A model generated the notes under the pieces. That model was not told where the DNA came from, ran no database searches, and worked only from the letters and a program-made list of their open reading frames with translations. Shown here in pieces: positions 24,237 to 33,421 of a stretch of DNA of 64,000 nucleotides (position 1 is its first letter; each line of letters begins with the position of its first letter). Made by a program: the position numbers and the translations under genes. The DNA is from Lentzea pudingi (GTDB lineage Bacteria > Actinomycetota > Actinomycetes > Mycobacteriales > Pseudonocardiaceae), in contig NZ_BMNC01000008.1 of assembly GCF_014646255.1 (NCBI RefSeq), forward strand, positions 243,147-307,146. The letters run 5' to 3'.

Positions 24237-24634
24237 CGGAGCCAGGGCGCGGCCTCCTCCGGCCTGCCCTGCCGCTCCAAAGTGCGGCCGAGCAGCAGGT
24301 GGGCGTAGTGCTCGACCGGGTCGCGGTCCACGATCACGCGGAGCTGCGCCTCGGCCTTGCCCAGCTGCGCCGAGTGGTAGTAGGCACGGGCCAGCAGCAG
24401 GCGGAGGTCCGTCTGGAACGGCACCTCGTCCGCGACGGCGGCCAGCAGCTCGGCGGCCCTGATGTAGTCGCGGGACTCGAACAGCAGCTGCGCGCGCTCC
24501 CACTTCTCGGCGGGAGTCTCCACGTGGCCGGAGTCGAACAGGTGCCTGACCGTCACCCAGCGATCTGCCGCCACCTCACCATTCGGCTGGTAGGCGTTGA
24601 ACATCGTGCTGTCGTGCACGGAGAACTCGTTCAT
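24197..24634 (-). CDS. Tetratricopeptide-repeat protein
   Basis: This is a 145-residue protein with helical TPR-like repeats: AQLLFESRDYIRAAELLAAV, then LRLLLARAYYHSAQLGKAEA and YAHLLLGRTLERQGRPEEA. It has no signal peptide and is probably a protein-interaction scaffold. It resembles small actinobacterial TPR proteins of unknown role. The C-terminal 12 residues (AAAFGGDLAEV plus stop) are the consensus of the downstream tandem array. The protein may once have been longer, or its tail may have been amplified after the stop arose. Confidence 0.8.
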   Translation of the reverse strand: MNEFSVHDSTMFNAYQPNGEVAADRWVTVRHLFDSGHVETPAEKWERAQLLFESRDYIRAAELLAAVADEVPFQTDLRLLLARAYYHSAQLGKAEAQLRVIVDRDPVEHYAHLLLGRTLERQGRPEEAAPWLRLAAAFGGDLAEV

Positions 24635-24688
24635 CGGAGAACCTCCCTTCCGGACGCGTACAACGCCTCCGGGACACAGGTATTCCCG

Positions 24689-26332
24689 TCAGACCCGGCG
24701 GACGATCCGCAGCGACCGCGCGTACGTGCCCGTGCCGTCCACAGTGGAGGCACCGCCGAGGTCGCTGATCGTCGGCCCGTTCACCGTCTTGCGGCTGGAG
24801 GCGAACCGGTACCGGCCGTCCTGGTCGCGCCCGAAGTACACGCCCACGTGGTCGAGCCGTCCGGTGACCTCCTCCTCGTCGGCGTCGAAGACCACCAGGT
24901 CGCCCGGCTGGATGTCGGCGTAAGTCCCGTCGCCGTGCACGACCACACCGGGACCGGTCGGCCCGATGTCCCGTGACCTGCGCGGGAGCACGGTGCCGTC
25001 GCCGGGGCCGGTGAAGATCATCGGCACGCCCAGGTGGTGGCCGAACACCATGCGGACCAGGCCCGAGCAGTCCAGCGTGCGGTGCCACCGCTCGGCCGGC
25101 GCGGGCCGCTGGTCGCCGTTGGGGAAAGTCCACGCGACACCCATGTACTCGTGAAAGTCCGCGCCCTCGACTCGGGTTCCGTCGGGGTCGAGCGGCCCGT
25201 AGCCGGACTCGCCCAGCACCTGCACGCCGTTCTCCCGGTACGGCGCCGCGCCCGTCTGCAGCATCGCGCAGTACGCCAGCGCGTCCGGCGAGACGTCGGT
25301 CGCCCAGGCCCGCACGCGCACGTCGGTCTCCGCGTTCCATCCCTGGAACGGCGCGGGCAGCAGCCGGACCCAGGTGTCGTGCGTGACGACCGGCGGCCTG
25401 ACCCACGTGCCGCTCGCCGCGAACTCGTGCACCAGCGCGCGGCTCGGCACGGCGGTGCTGCCCTTCGACGCGATCGCGCGGACGCCGAGCTTGCCGGCGC
25501 CGAAGGTGGCGTCCTGGACGACGTGCGTCCAGCCGGGTTCGGTCGTGCCCTCGCGCCACGCCTTGGCCTGCGAGGTGCTGCCGGACCGGGCGACGCGGAC
25601 ACGCCACCGGCCGGTCCCCGCACCGACCTCGATCCCCGCGGCCACCGTCGTGACGACGTCGTCCTGCTCGCGCTCGACGCTCAGCCGCACAGGACCGGCC
25701 GGGCTGAACGCGAGCCGGGCCCGGTAGTGGTTGTCGTAGTTCTGGTACCCGAACGTGAGCGCGATCGACGTGTCCGCTCCCACCGGCGCCGTGTCCAGCG
25801 AGACGGTCGCGGCGCAGTCGAAGTCGCCGATCGCCGGGTCGTTGAGCGTCACGAAGAAGCTGGAGTTGTTCTGCGGCAACCGGATCATGCCGCTGCCCGG
25901 TGCCACCGAGTAGTCGGCGGGCTCGCCGTTCGTGCTCACCCAGCGGCCACCGCCCGGGGACATGCCCCACCCGCCGGTCGACGTGCGCGCGAACGGATCG
26001 GAGAACGGCCGCTTCTGCTCGCTGAACGACCGCCGCGCACCGCGCACGGCCACGCTGCGGGCACCCGCGGTGAGCGTGGCCAGCACCCCTTTCGCGTCGG
26101 ACACCCTCGTGCGCCCGCCCGGCAGCGCCTCGACGGTGAGCGCCCCGCGCACGGGGTCCGGAAACCAGTCCGGATCCCCGAACGCGACCAGGCCGGGAAT
26201 GCGCTGACGTGCGAACGACATCACGTCCCCCTCGGCCAGGGCGGCTTCGGCGCCGGCGGGCACCGAGCCCACCAGCGGTGCGGCGGCCCCGGCGGCCAAC
26301 ACGGCCAGCACGGACCTGCGGTTTAACGTCAT
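24689..26332 (-). CDS. Tat-exported protein with C-terminal NlpC/P60 peptidase-like domain
   Basis: This 547-residue protein starts at ATG 26332 (MTLNRRSVLAVLAAG) with GGGGGAG upstream. LNRRSV plus a hydrophobic stretch is a twin-arginine signal. The middle (about residues 130-300) is a beta-rich LamG or DUF1080-like module (FGYQNYDNHYRARLAF). The C-terminus has the NlpC/P60 triad: Cys in LDCSGLVRMVFG, then GDLVVFDADEEE and His in RLDHVGVYFG. It probably acts on peptidoglycan or another amide polymer outside the cell. It lies 54 bases upstream of the TPR gene on the same strand. Confidence 0.82.
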   Translation of the reverse strand: MTLNRRSVLAVLAAGAAAPLVGSVPAGAEAALAEGDVMSFARQRIPGLVAFGDPDWFPDPVRGALTVEALPGGRTRVSDAKGVLATLTAGARSVAVRGARRSFSEQKRPFSDPFARTSTGGWGMSPGGGRWVSTNGEPADYSVAPGSGMIRLPQNNSSFFVTLNDPAIGDFDCAATVSLDTAPVGADTSIALTFGYQNYDNHYRARLAFSPAGPVRLSVEREQDDVVTTVAAGIEVGAGTGRWRVRVARSGSTSQAKAWREGTTEPGWTHVVQDATFGAGKLGVRAIASKGSTAVPSRALVHEFAASGTWVRPPVVTHDTWVRLLPAPFQGWNAETDVRVRAWATDVSPDALAYCAMLQTGAAPYRENGVQVLGESGYGPLDPDGTRVEGADFHEYMGVAWTFPNGDQRPAPAERWHRTLDCSGLVRMVFGHHLGVPMIFTGPGDGTVLPRRSRDIGPTGPGVVVHGDGTYADIQPGDLVVFDADEEEVTGRLDHVGVYFGRDQDGRYRFASSRKTVNGPTISDLGGASTVDGTGTYARSLRIVRRV

Positions 26333-26372
26333 TCCCACTCCCCCAGAGTTGTTCCCGGGCAAGCCTAACGGG

Positions 26373-27818
26373 TTACCCCGCAAGAGAAAGCGCGTCGAAC
26401 GAGTGGTCCTGCCAGATCAACCGCGACCGCTCCTCCGGGTACGGCGCCGTCTCGTCCTGGACGTCGAACACCCGCGTCAGGCGGTCGGCGGAGTACGCGG
26501 GCCACCCCGGATCACCATCGACGGCGAAACCGGTCCACGCCGCCCGCATCCGCGCGGACACGTCCCGCACGACCGGCGTGACCTCGCCGAGCACCGCGGC
26601 CGACTGCCCCCGGTCGAGGTTGCCGAACACCAGCGGCACGTCAATCCCGTGGCACGCGCGGAACGCCTCGGTCGGTTCGAACGCCACGACGTAGACGTGC
26701 GCCCGGCCACCGGCCGCCACCTGGGCTTCCGCCAACTTCACCGACGGCATCCGGAACAGCCAGTCCGAGCACACCAGCTCGAACAACTCCTCGGGCTCCA
26801 GATCCGGATAGGCGAGGCCGGGAGCGAACAGCTCCGACGCCGCCGATGCCTGCTCCGGCGTCACGGTGCCCACCAGGCCCTCCAGCACGGATAGGAGCCG
26901 CTGCTCGTGCACCGTGTGTCCGGCGAGCAGCTCGACGTCCCGCGCGGCACCCGACTTGAGCGCCTCCCACGGCGTCACCGGCAGCACGTCCCCGTCGACC
27001 ACCGGTGCGAACGGGATCATCTTCTGCGCCACCTGTCCCCAGCGGGAGAACTGGCGCATCTTGGCCATCACCTCGTCACCCGCGGCCGGCAGCAGTTCGG
27101 CGTCCACAGTGGACAGATCCGCCGCGGTCGGGCGCAACCCCAGTTCGGCTGCGCACACAGCGGCGATCTCGGAGGCCAGTTCGGGACCGAAGAACGTGCC
27201 CGGCACGCTGCTCGCGATCGCGCGGTGGAACAGCCCGGCGGCGCGGGGCATGGCGAGCAACGCCGCCACCGAACCACCGCCCGCCGACTGGCCGAAGACC
27301 GTCACGCGGGCCGGGTCACCGCCGAACGCGCGGATGTTGTCGCGCACCCACTCCAGCGCGGCGACCTGGTCCAGCAGGCCGCGGTTCGCCGGAGCGCCCT
27401 CGATCAGCGCGAACCCCTCGATGCCCACGCGGTAGTTGAACGTCACCAGGACGACACCGCCCGACGCGAGCCGCGCGCCGTCGTAGTCGGGCAGCCCGGA
27501 CATGCCGACCGTGTAGGCGCCGCCCTGGATCCACACCATCACCGGCAGGTCACCGGCGCCCCGGGGCGACCAGACGTTCACCGTGAGCCACTCGTCGCCG
27601 GCCGAGCCGATGCCGTCCATGCCGAACACCGCGGCCTGCGGTGGCGGCGGCCCGAACTCCAGCGCGTCCCGCACGCCGTCCCACGCCACGACCGGTCGCG
27701 GCGCGGCGAACCGCGCGGATCCCACCGGCGGCGCCGCGAACGGGATGCCGCGGAACACCGCCATCCCCTGCTCGGTGGTACCGCGAACAGTTCCGCCGGT
27801 GACCCGTACCTCGACCAT
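26373..27818 (-). CDS. Type-B carboxylesterase
   Basis: This 481-residue cytoplasmic carboxylesterase has the family opening GTVRGTTEQGMAVFRGIPFAA, the oxyanion loop WIQGGAYTVG and the nucleophile elbow VFGQSAGGGSV (Ser near residue 182). ATG 27818 (MVEVRVTGG) fits the family start. No signal peptide is present. It hydrolyses carboxylic esters; the natural substrate is unknown. It lies 40 bases upstream of the NlpC/P60 gene on the same strand, so they may be co-transcribed, though no functional link is evident. Confidence 0.9.
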   Translation of the reverse strand: MVEVRVTGGTVRGTTEQGMAVFRGIPFAAPPVGSARFAAPRPVVAWDGVRDALEFGPPPPQAAVFGMDGIGSAGDEWLTVNVWSPRGAGDLPVMVWIQGGAYTVGMSGLPDYDGARLASGGVVLVTFNYRVGIEGFALIEGAPANRGLLDQVAALEWVRDNIRAFGGDPARVTVFGQSAGGGSVAALLAMPRAAGLFHRAIASSVPGTFFGPELASEIAAVCAAELGLRPTAADLSTVDAELLPAAGDEVMAKMRQFSRWGQVAQKMIPFAPVVDGDVLPVTPWEALKSGAARDVELLAGHTVHEQRLLSVLEGLVGTVTPEQASAASELFAPGLAYPDLEPEELFELVCSDWLFRMPSVKLAEAQVAAGGRAHVYVVAFEPTEAFRACHGIDVPLVFGNLDRGQSAAVLGEVTPVVRDVSARMRAAWTGFAVDGDPGWPAYSADRLTRVFDVQDETAPYPEERSRLIWQDHSFDALSLAG

Positions 27819-27885
27819 GGCGGCATCGTGGGCGCATCCCCCGCGAGAAATCCAGCGATTTACCGCCCGCCGGACCACGACCAGA

Positions 27886-28392
27886 TCAGGTCTTGGCGCC
27901 GTTCATGTCGGGGAACGACAGGTCCTTGAAGTACGACGTCGCCTCGTGCCGGCGGAGCTCGCCGAGCTTGTCGATGAACGCGCTCGCGGCCTTCTCCTGC
28001 ACCGCCCGCTGGTCCACGTCGTCGGAGGCCGGGAAGTTGCCCGGCGTCGTCTTCCACTCGAGGTAGGCGGCGGTCACGGCCATCTCGCTGTTGCGCAGCA
28101 GGATCCACGACTGGTCCCACCGGTAGAACGCGCGCAGCCCCACCAGCCCGGCGACCAGGACACCCGTGAGCGAGACAGTCAGGTCCTTGCCGGGATAGTC
28201 GAGGGTCGTCAGCACGGGCAGCGTGGCGCCGGCGAGGATCACCAGCGTCCCGCTCAGCCGGTAGAACCGCCGGTGCCAGCGCGCCCGGACGTCGTAGAAC
28301 GACCGCAACCACGTGCCGTACGCGTCCGCCGTGGCGAGCGCGCCGTCCTTCATCTCCGCGATGTGGTGCGGAAACGCCGGGATGGACTTCAT
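27886..28392 (-). CDS. DUF4231/SLATT-like two-helix membrane protein
   Basis: This 168-residue protein has an N-terminal helix (AYGTWLRSFYDVRARWHRR), two membrane helices at about residues 45-62 and 72-90 (LVILAGATLPVLTTL and TVSLTGVLVAGLVGLRAF), and then a helical tail with WDQSWILLRNSEMAVTAAYLEW. This layout matches SLATT-type (DUF4231) proteins, which are proposed pore-forming effectors of nucleotide-signalled conflict systems. Stand-alone members are also common in actinomycetes. No partner sensor or nucleotidyltransferase is nearby, so a defence role is not supported by context. Confidence 0.7.
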   Translation of the reverse strand: MKSIPAFPHHIAEMKDGALATADAYGTWLRSFYDVRARWHRRFYRLSGTLVILAGATLPVLTTLDYPGKDLTVSLTGVLVAGLVGLRAFYRWDQSWILLRNSEMAVTAAYLEWKTTPGNFPASDDVDQRAVQEKAASAFIDKLGELRRHEATSYFKDLSFPDMNGAKT

Positions 28393-28437
28393 CTCGTTCC
28401 CCCCTCGGAACTGATTTCCACCCCAACGATAGGGCGC

Positions 28438-29406
28438 TCAGGCCGTCACGACGACCTTCGCTCGCGCGTGTTTCGACTCGACGTGCCGGATGGCGTCCGG
28501 CACGTCGGTGAGCGGGTAGGTCCGCTCGATCACCGGCACCAGCTGCCCGGACTCGGCGAGCTCCCGCAACGCGGCCAGGTTCTCCTTGCTGGGCTTGGCC
28601 TCCAGCACCACGAGCCGCTGCCGGGAGAACGACGCGAGCAGCTTGCCCTGGATGATCAGCCGGTACGGGCCGAACAGCACGCCGCCGGTGAAGCTCCCGC
28701 CACCGGACAGCACCAGCGTGCCGTCCTCGGTGAGCAACGCCCGCAGCTCACCCATCGACCGGTTCCCCACCAGGTCGAACACGACGTCGTAGCGCTGCCC
28801 GGAGCGGGTGAAGTCCGTGGTCCGGTAGTCGACGACGTGGTCGGCGCCGACCGCGCGCACCTGCTCGACGTTGCGCGTGCTGCACACGCCGGTGACGATC
28901 GCCTTGCGCGCCTTGGCGATCTGCACCGCCATCAGCCCGACCCCGCCGGACGCGCCGTTGATCAGCACCTTCTGACCGGCCCGCACGTCCTTCAGACCCA
29001 TCCACGCGGTGTTGCCCGCCAGCGGGAGCGTCGCCGTCTGCTCGAACGTGAGGTTGGACGGCTTGTGCTGCACCAGGTTCGCGGGCACCCGGACGTACTC
29101 GGCGAAGGACCCCTCGACCTCGCCGAACACCTCGTCCCCGACCTGCACCATGCCGCCCACCCCCGGCCCGGCCTCCTCGACCACGCCCGCGAAGTCCATC
29201 CCCCGGATCCGCGTCCTCGGTCCCTTCCACCCCAGGAACAGCCGTGCGAAGTACGGGTCACCGCGCATGATGTGCCAGTCGGCGGCGTTCACCGACGACG
29301 CCCGCACCCGGACCAGCACCTCGCCGGCCGCGGGCACGGGCCGTTCGACCTCCCGCAGTTCCAACACGTCCGCCGAGCCGTACCTGTCCTGGACGATCGC
29401 CTTCAT
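28438..29406 (-). CDS. NAD(P)-dependent zinc-less alcohol dehydrogenase (quinone oxidoreductase-like)
   Basis: This 322-residue medium-chain dehydrogenase/reductase starts at ATG 29406 (MKAIVQDRYGSADVLEL) with GGGAGG four bases upstream. It lacks the zinc-ligand cysteines of classical alcohol dehydrogenases. The cofactor motif VLINGASGGVGLMAVQIAK (near residue 145) is typical of quinone oxidoreductases and 2-alkenal reductases. It probably reduces quinones or reactive enones using NADPH. It stands alone between the SLATT-like and leucine-rich genes. Confidence 0.9.
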   Translation of the reverse strand: MKAIVQDRYGSADVLELREVERPVPAAGEVLVRVRASSVNAADWHIMRGDPYFARLFLGWKGPRTRIRGMDFAGVVEEAGPGVGGMVQVGDEVFGEVEGSFAEYVRVPANLVQHKPSNLTFEQTATLPLAGNTAWMGLKDVRAGQKVLINGASGGVGLMAVQIAKARKAIVTGVCSTRNVEQVRAVGADHVVDYRTTDFTRSGQRYDVVFDLVGNRSMGELRALLTEDGTLVLSGGGSFTGGVLFGPYRLIIQGKLLASFSRQRLVVLEAKPSKENLAALRELAESGQLVPVIERTYPLTDVPDAIRHVESKHARAKVVVTA

Positions 29407-29458
29407 CGGGCCTCCCTCACTTGCGGGAGAACGTAAGCGGCGGTGGGGCCCGGACACA

Positions 29459-31477
29459 TCAGGGACGGCCCCTAGGGACACCACCCGAGGCCAGTTCGCG
29501 GGCGAACTCCTGGGCCTTGGCGAAGTCCTGGCCGTACCTCTCCAGGCGCCTGGACCGGAAGTCGTCCGTGCGCGGGTCGGGGTCCCGGTTCTCGTCCGGC
29601 CGGTACCCGTAGGGCTCGACGTGCGCGAGGAACGCGGCGAGCTCGGGTCGCCCGGTCCTGATCAGCTCCTCGTGCTGCTCGGGAGGAAACCCGCACGACA
29701 CGCGCGAGCCGTGGTATTCGTCGGTCACACCGAGGTGCAGCGCGTCCAGGTTCGGGAACGACTCCTGCGCCACGACCTCGGCCGGCAGCGGCGCGCTGTG
29801 CCGGCGGCGGTGCGCCGTCCAGACGTCCTGCTCCAGGTCGAGCTCCAGCAGCCGTTGCGCCGCACGGGACTTGGCGAGGTCGACCAGTCCGTCGTCGCGG
29901 ATGACGTTCTCGTGCAGGTTCAGTTCCCACAGCTGGGGCAGCACCTGCCAACGTGCGAGCACGCGGGCTTCCTCAGAGCCGATGTTGTTGTGCGCCAGGG
30001 AGACGCTCTCCAGCAACGGCGCTTCCGAGGGCAGTTCCAGGTCACCGATCGCGCAGTCGTCCAGGTTCAGGCCGCGCAGGGTCTGCCACGCCGCGTGCGG
30101 TCCGGAAGGCAGTCCGCACAACGGATTGCCTGCCACGTCGAGGGTGTCCAGCGGAAGTTCCAGCACCGCGCTCAAGCCGGCCTGGGTCAGGCCGGTGGTC
30201 GCGAGCCTCAGGTGCTTCACGTGGGCCGGTACCAGCCGCGCGCCCGCGTCCCCGATCGGCTGCACCGACGGACGGCTGTAGTGCGGCGACCCGCTCGTGC
30301 TGCCGCCGAGGTCGAGGTGTTCGAGAACGGGCATGTGCGCGGTGAACAGCGTCCGCACGCCGTCCGGGCCGAGGTTGTTGTTGCTGAGGTCGAGGTGGCT
30401 CAACCTCGGGTACTCCGCGGCGAACGCGTCCGCGGTGCGGTCGGTGGCGACGAGGTTCGTCAGCGCGATCTTCTCGATGATCGCGGCGTCGGTGGCCGCG
30501 AGCACCCGCGTGATCGTGTCGTCGCCGACCGGAAGCGTCCCCAGGGTCAGTTCGGTGAGTCGCCCGAGCACACCGCTGTCCACCACCGCCGCCACACCAC
30601 GCGCGCCGAGCCCTTCGCTGCCCGCGCTGATGTGGTAGCCGTGCACCGCGAGACTGCGCAGGTTCGGGAGTTCCGCGCGGGAGAAGAACTCCTCGCACGC
30701 GAGTTCGTCCGCCTCGATGACGTTGCCGAAGTACGGTCCCGACAACGGCGATCTGCCGTCCCTGCCACAACGGAACCCGATCGCGAGCCGCTCCAGTGCG
30801 GCGACACCCTCGCACGCCGCCAGCTCACGTGCCTCGTCGGCGCTCGCCACGAGCACGTCCGCGGACCTCAGCTCCGGAGCGAACCCGTTGCGCAGCAGGT
30901 GGACCAGGTCGGGCGCGCGCAGGCCGACCCGCCGCAGGCGGGCCGGCCGGTCGAGGCGCAACGGGGGGACCTCGAAGTTCCACAGGTCTTCCCACATCCG
31001 CACGAGCACCAGCGACTCGAGCCTGGTCACCGCCTCGCTCGCCGCGAACCGGGCGATCGCCTCGCCGTCGAACTCCCACAGGCCCGCTATGTCCACGGAC
31101 CGCAGGTGTTCCCAGTGGTCCGCGGTCTCCGCGAGGGCCGCCAGCTGGTCGTGACCGAACCAGGCGAGCTTCAGTTCGCTCACCGCACGCACCTCGGGAC
31201 GGGTCCGCGGATCCGGCAGCGCCAGCGTGCGCATCCCGTCGCGGCCAGCGCGCATGTCGAGGGAGCGAACCAGCGGCCACACCGGTTTGGTGAAACCGGC
31301 TTGCAGCGCGGCGATCCAGGAGTACGGCGCCTGCCGGGTCTCGTCCGGCCAGGACGCCAGCTGTTCCTCGCACCACGCAAGGAGATCCTCGCCGGATCTC
31401 GTCACCGCGGCACAAAGCGCGCGGAACGCCAAGGGACTCGGCGTTCCGCGCAGCGCTCTTGCGATTTCTTCGTCCAC
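29459..31477 (-). CDS. Leucine-rich-repeat protein
   Basis: This is a 672-residue cytoplasmic protein with no signal peptide. From about residue 130 it carries irregular leucine-rich repeats with ribonuclease-inhibitor-like units, for example LSHLDLSNNNLGPDGVRTLF, LEHLDLGG, LDTLDVAGNPLCGL and LESVSLAHNNIGSEEARVLA. The N-terminal 100 residues are helical and resemble the start of planctomycete/actinobacterial TIGR02996-type repeat proteins. GTG 31477 (VDEEIARALRG) is the only start compatible with the neighbouring VOC gene. It probably binds other proteins. It is 10 bases downstream of the VOC gene and may be read with the VOC-reductase operon. Confidence 0.8.
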   Translation of the reverse strand: MDEEIARALRGTPSPLAFRALCAAVTRSGEDLLAWCEEQLASWPDETRQAPYSWIAALQAGFTKPVWPLVRSLDMRAGRDGMRTLALPDPRTRPEVRAVSELKLAWFGHDQLAALAETADHWEHLRSVDIAGLWEFDGEAIARFAASEAVTRLESLVLVRMWEDLWNFEVPPLRLDRPARLRRVGLRAPDLVHLLRNGFAPELRSADVLVASADEARELAACEGVAALERLAIGFRCGRDGRSPLSGPYFGNVIEADELACEEFFSRAELPNLRSLAVHGYHISAGSEGLGARGVAAVVDSGVLGRLTELTLGTLPVGDDTITRVLAATDAAIIEKIALTNLVATDRTADAFAAEYPRLSHLDLSNNNLGPDGVRTLFTAHMPVLEHLDLGGSTSGSPHYSRPSVQPIGDAGARLVPAHVKHLRLATTGLTQAGLSAVLELPLDTLDVAGNPLCGLPSGPHAAWQTLRGLNLDDCAIGDLELPSEAPLLESVSLAHNNIGSEEARVLARWQVLPQLWELNLHENVIRDDGLVDLAKSRAAQRLLELDLEQDVWTAHRRRHSAPLPAEVVAQESFPNLDALHLGVTDEYHGSRVSCGFPPEQHEELIRTGRPELAAFLAHVEPYGYRPDENRDPDPRTDDFRSRRLERYGQDFAKAQEFARELASGGVPRGRP

Positions 31478-31487
31478 CCGCCCGAAC

Positions 31488-32084
31488 CTACTGCGGGAGC
31501 TGCTCGCCCGTCTGCTCTTTGACCATGTACTCGGCGTACCAGTCGGGCCAGTTCTCGTCGAACTCCCCGCCGTTGCGCTTCTCGTGCTCGCCGTGGGCCA
31601 CCGCGGCCCTGCGCAACGCCGCCGCGAGGTCGGTGATCGAGTCGTAGGACGTGTCGTCGGCGTCGACGCGGCCGGGCAGCCGGGTCGTGACCTCCTGCAG
31701 GATCCACGTGTTGCCGTCCGGGTCGGCGAACTCGGCACGCGTGACGTAGCTGCGGCGTTCGGGGTCGGCGCCCTCGACGGGGCCGTCCGGGCCCCCGTGG
31801 AACAGCGGGCCGACCTCGATCCCGGCCGCCAGCAACGCCTCGTGCGTCTCGACGACGTCCGCGACGATCAGGAAGTGCCTGCCGGAACCGGGTTCCGCGG
31901 TCGTGACGCCCTCACCGAAGTGGATGGACGCGTTCGAACCGTGCGGGGTGAACTGCACGACGAACGACGGCGTGACGTCCTGGCGCCAGCCGAGGCGGGT
32001 GTAGAACTCCTTGGCGCGCTCGACATCGGTGACGGGAATGACGGTGACCTCGAGCTTCATGTCGATCTCGGTCAGGTTCTTCAC
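31488..32084 (-). CDS. VOC-family (glyoxalase-like) protein with C-terminal extension
   Basis: This is a 198-residue protein. Residues 9-140 are a VOC/glyoxalase domain (LEVTVIPVTDVERAKEFYTRLGWR, FADPDGNTWILQEVTTRLPGR). The last 55 residues form a Trp-rich tail (DENWPDWYAEYMVKEQTG) seen in some actinobacterial VOC proteins. GTG 32084 overlaps the reductase stop (GTGA) and has GGAAG upstream. It is a paralogue of the VOC protein at 33421-33867, with the same VTVIPVxD opening and LQEVTTRLPGRV ending. Metal dependence and substrate are unknown. Confidence 0.82.
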   Translation of the reverse strand: MKNLTEIDMKLEVTVIPVTDVERAKEFYTRLGWRQDVTPSFVVQFTPHGSNASIHFGEGVTTAEPGSGRHFLIVADVVETHEALLAAGIEVGPLFHGGPDGPVEGADPERRSYVTRAEFADPDGNTWILQEVTTRLPGRVDADDTSYDSITDLAAALRRAAVAHGEHEKRNGGEFDENWPDWYAEYMVKEQTGEQLPQ

Positions 32085-33421
32085 TTCGCTACTTCCTTCG
32101 CCAGGTCGCGGAGCGCGTTGAGGAACGCCTCCGAAAAGGTGGGGAACGGCTGGATGACGTCGAGCAGCACGGACAGCGGGACCTTCGCGCGGATCGCGAC
32201 GGTGGCCTGTTGCAGCCACTCGCCGGCTTCCGGGCCAACGGCGTAGGCGCCGGTGAGGACTTCTCCGTCGGACACGAGGGTCAGGAATCCGGGCTTGGTG
32301 TACTCACGGGTGTAGGTGGCCGTGCGTGCGACACCGGACAGGTGAGCGGTCGCGGTGTACTTCCCTTCCGCCGCACCGACCGCGGCGACCTCCGGAGAGG
32401 TGAACACGACCCGGGGAACGGCGGTGTAGTCCACCTCGGACGGTGTGCCGAGGATGTTCGCGGCGGCCACCCGGCCCTGGTACTTGCCGACGTGGGTCAG
32501 GTTCCACTGGCCCGTGACGTCGCCGACCGCCCAGATGCCGTCCGCCACGTTCATCCGCTCGTCGGTGACGATGCCGCGCGGATTGGCTTCCACACCAACG
32601 GTGTCCAGGCCGATGCCTTCGACGCGCGGGCGGCGGCCGGTGGCGACGAGGAGCTTGTCGCCGCGCAGCTGAGTGCCGTCCGGGAGGTCGAGCACGTACT
32701 CCCCGTCCTCGAACGAGGCCTTCCGCACGTGCACGCCGAGGTGGAGCTCGATGCCCTGTGCGGCCATCGCCTCGGTGAGCACCCGCCCGGCCGCCTCCGG
32801 TTCGCGGGGCAGCACCCGGTCGTTGCCCTCGACCAGCGCGACCTCGGAGCCGAGGCTGAGGAACGCCTGCGCCATCTCGACGCCCACGGGTCCGCCGCCG
32901 AGGACCAGCAGCCGGCGCGGGATCTCCTGGACGCCGGTGGCCTCGCGGTTCGTCCACACGTCCAGGTCAGCGAGGCCCGGGATGGGCGGGAGGAACGCCG
33001 ACGAGCCGGTGGCGAGCACGATGTGGTCGGCGGTGTAGGTCTGGTCGCCGACCGCGACGGTCCCCGGCCCGGCGATGCTGCCATGGCCGCGCAGCACGTC
33101 GATCCCGGCGCTCTCGGCCCAGCTCTGGCCGCCCGCGTCGTCGTAGGACGACACCATGAAGTCGCGCCACGCCAGCACGGCCTTCGCGTCGATCTCGCCG
33201 GTGACCGCCTCACGGGCGCCCGGCACCTCGCGGGCCGCCGCCACGGCCTCACCGGCCCGCAGCAGGGTCTTGGACGGGATGCACGCCCAGAACGAGCACT
33301 CGCCGCCGAGCAGCTCGCGCTCGACCACCGCCACCCGCAGCCCGCCCTCGGCGACGGCGGCGGCGAAGTGCTCGCCGGGTGAGCCGCCGCCGATGACGAT
33401 CACGTCGTAGTCGCGAGCCAT
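32081..33421 (-). CDS. NAD(P)/FAD-dependent pyridine nucleotide-disulfide oxidoreductase
   Basis: This 446-residue class I flavoprotein has FAD motif VIVIGGGSPGE at the N-terminus, a redox-active Cys pair in GGECSFWACIPSKTLLR (C-x4-C, residues about 41-46), NAD(P) motif VLGGGPVGVEMAQAF and GIWAVGDVTG. The C-terminal dimer domain (VVFTSPEVAAVG) is present but lacks the classical HxxxxE pair of glutathione or mycothione reductase, ending instead FPTFSEAFLNAL. So it is a mercuric/dihydrolipoamide-like reductase of unknown substrate. It sits between two coupled VOC genes, which suggests a thiol- or quinone-linked detoxification unit. Confidence 0.88.
   Translation of the reverse strand: MARDYDVIVIGGGSPGEHFAAAVAEGGLRVAVVERELLGGECSFWACIPSKTLLRAGEAVAAAREVPGAREAVTGEIDAKAVLAWRDFMVSSYDDAGGQSWAESAGIDVLRGHGSIAGPGTVAVGDQTYTADHIVLATGSSAFLPPIPGLADLDVWTNREATGVQEIPRRLLVLGGGPVGVEMAQAFLSLGSEVALVEGNDRVLPREPEAAGRVLTEAMAAQGIELHLGVHVRKASFEDGEYVLDLPDGTQLRGDKLLVATGRRPRVEGIGLDTVGVEANPRGIVTDERMNVADGIWAVGDVTGQWNLTHVGKYQGRVAAANILGTPSEVDYTAVPRVVFTSPEVAAVGAAEGKYTATAHLSGVARTATYTREYTKPGFLTLVSDGEVLTGAYAVGPEAGEWLQQATVAIRAKVPLSVLLDVIQPFPTFSEAFLNALRDLAKEVAK

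Noticed and set aside
23861..24976. 371-codon rightward open frame
   Set aside because: It runs through both repeat arrays and antisense to the TPR and NlpC genes; it has no start signal or family match.
29009..31522. 837-codon rightward open frame
   Set aside because: It is antisense to the dehydrogenase and leucine-rich genes, which have recognisable motifs and ribosome-binding sites.
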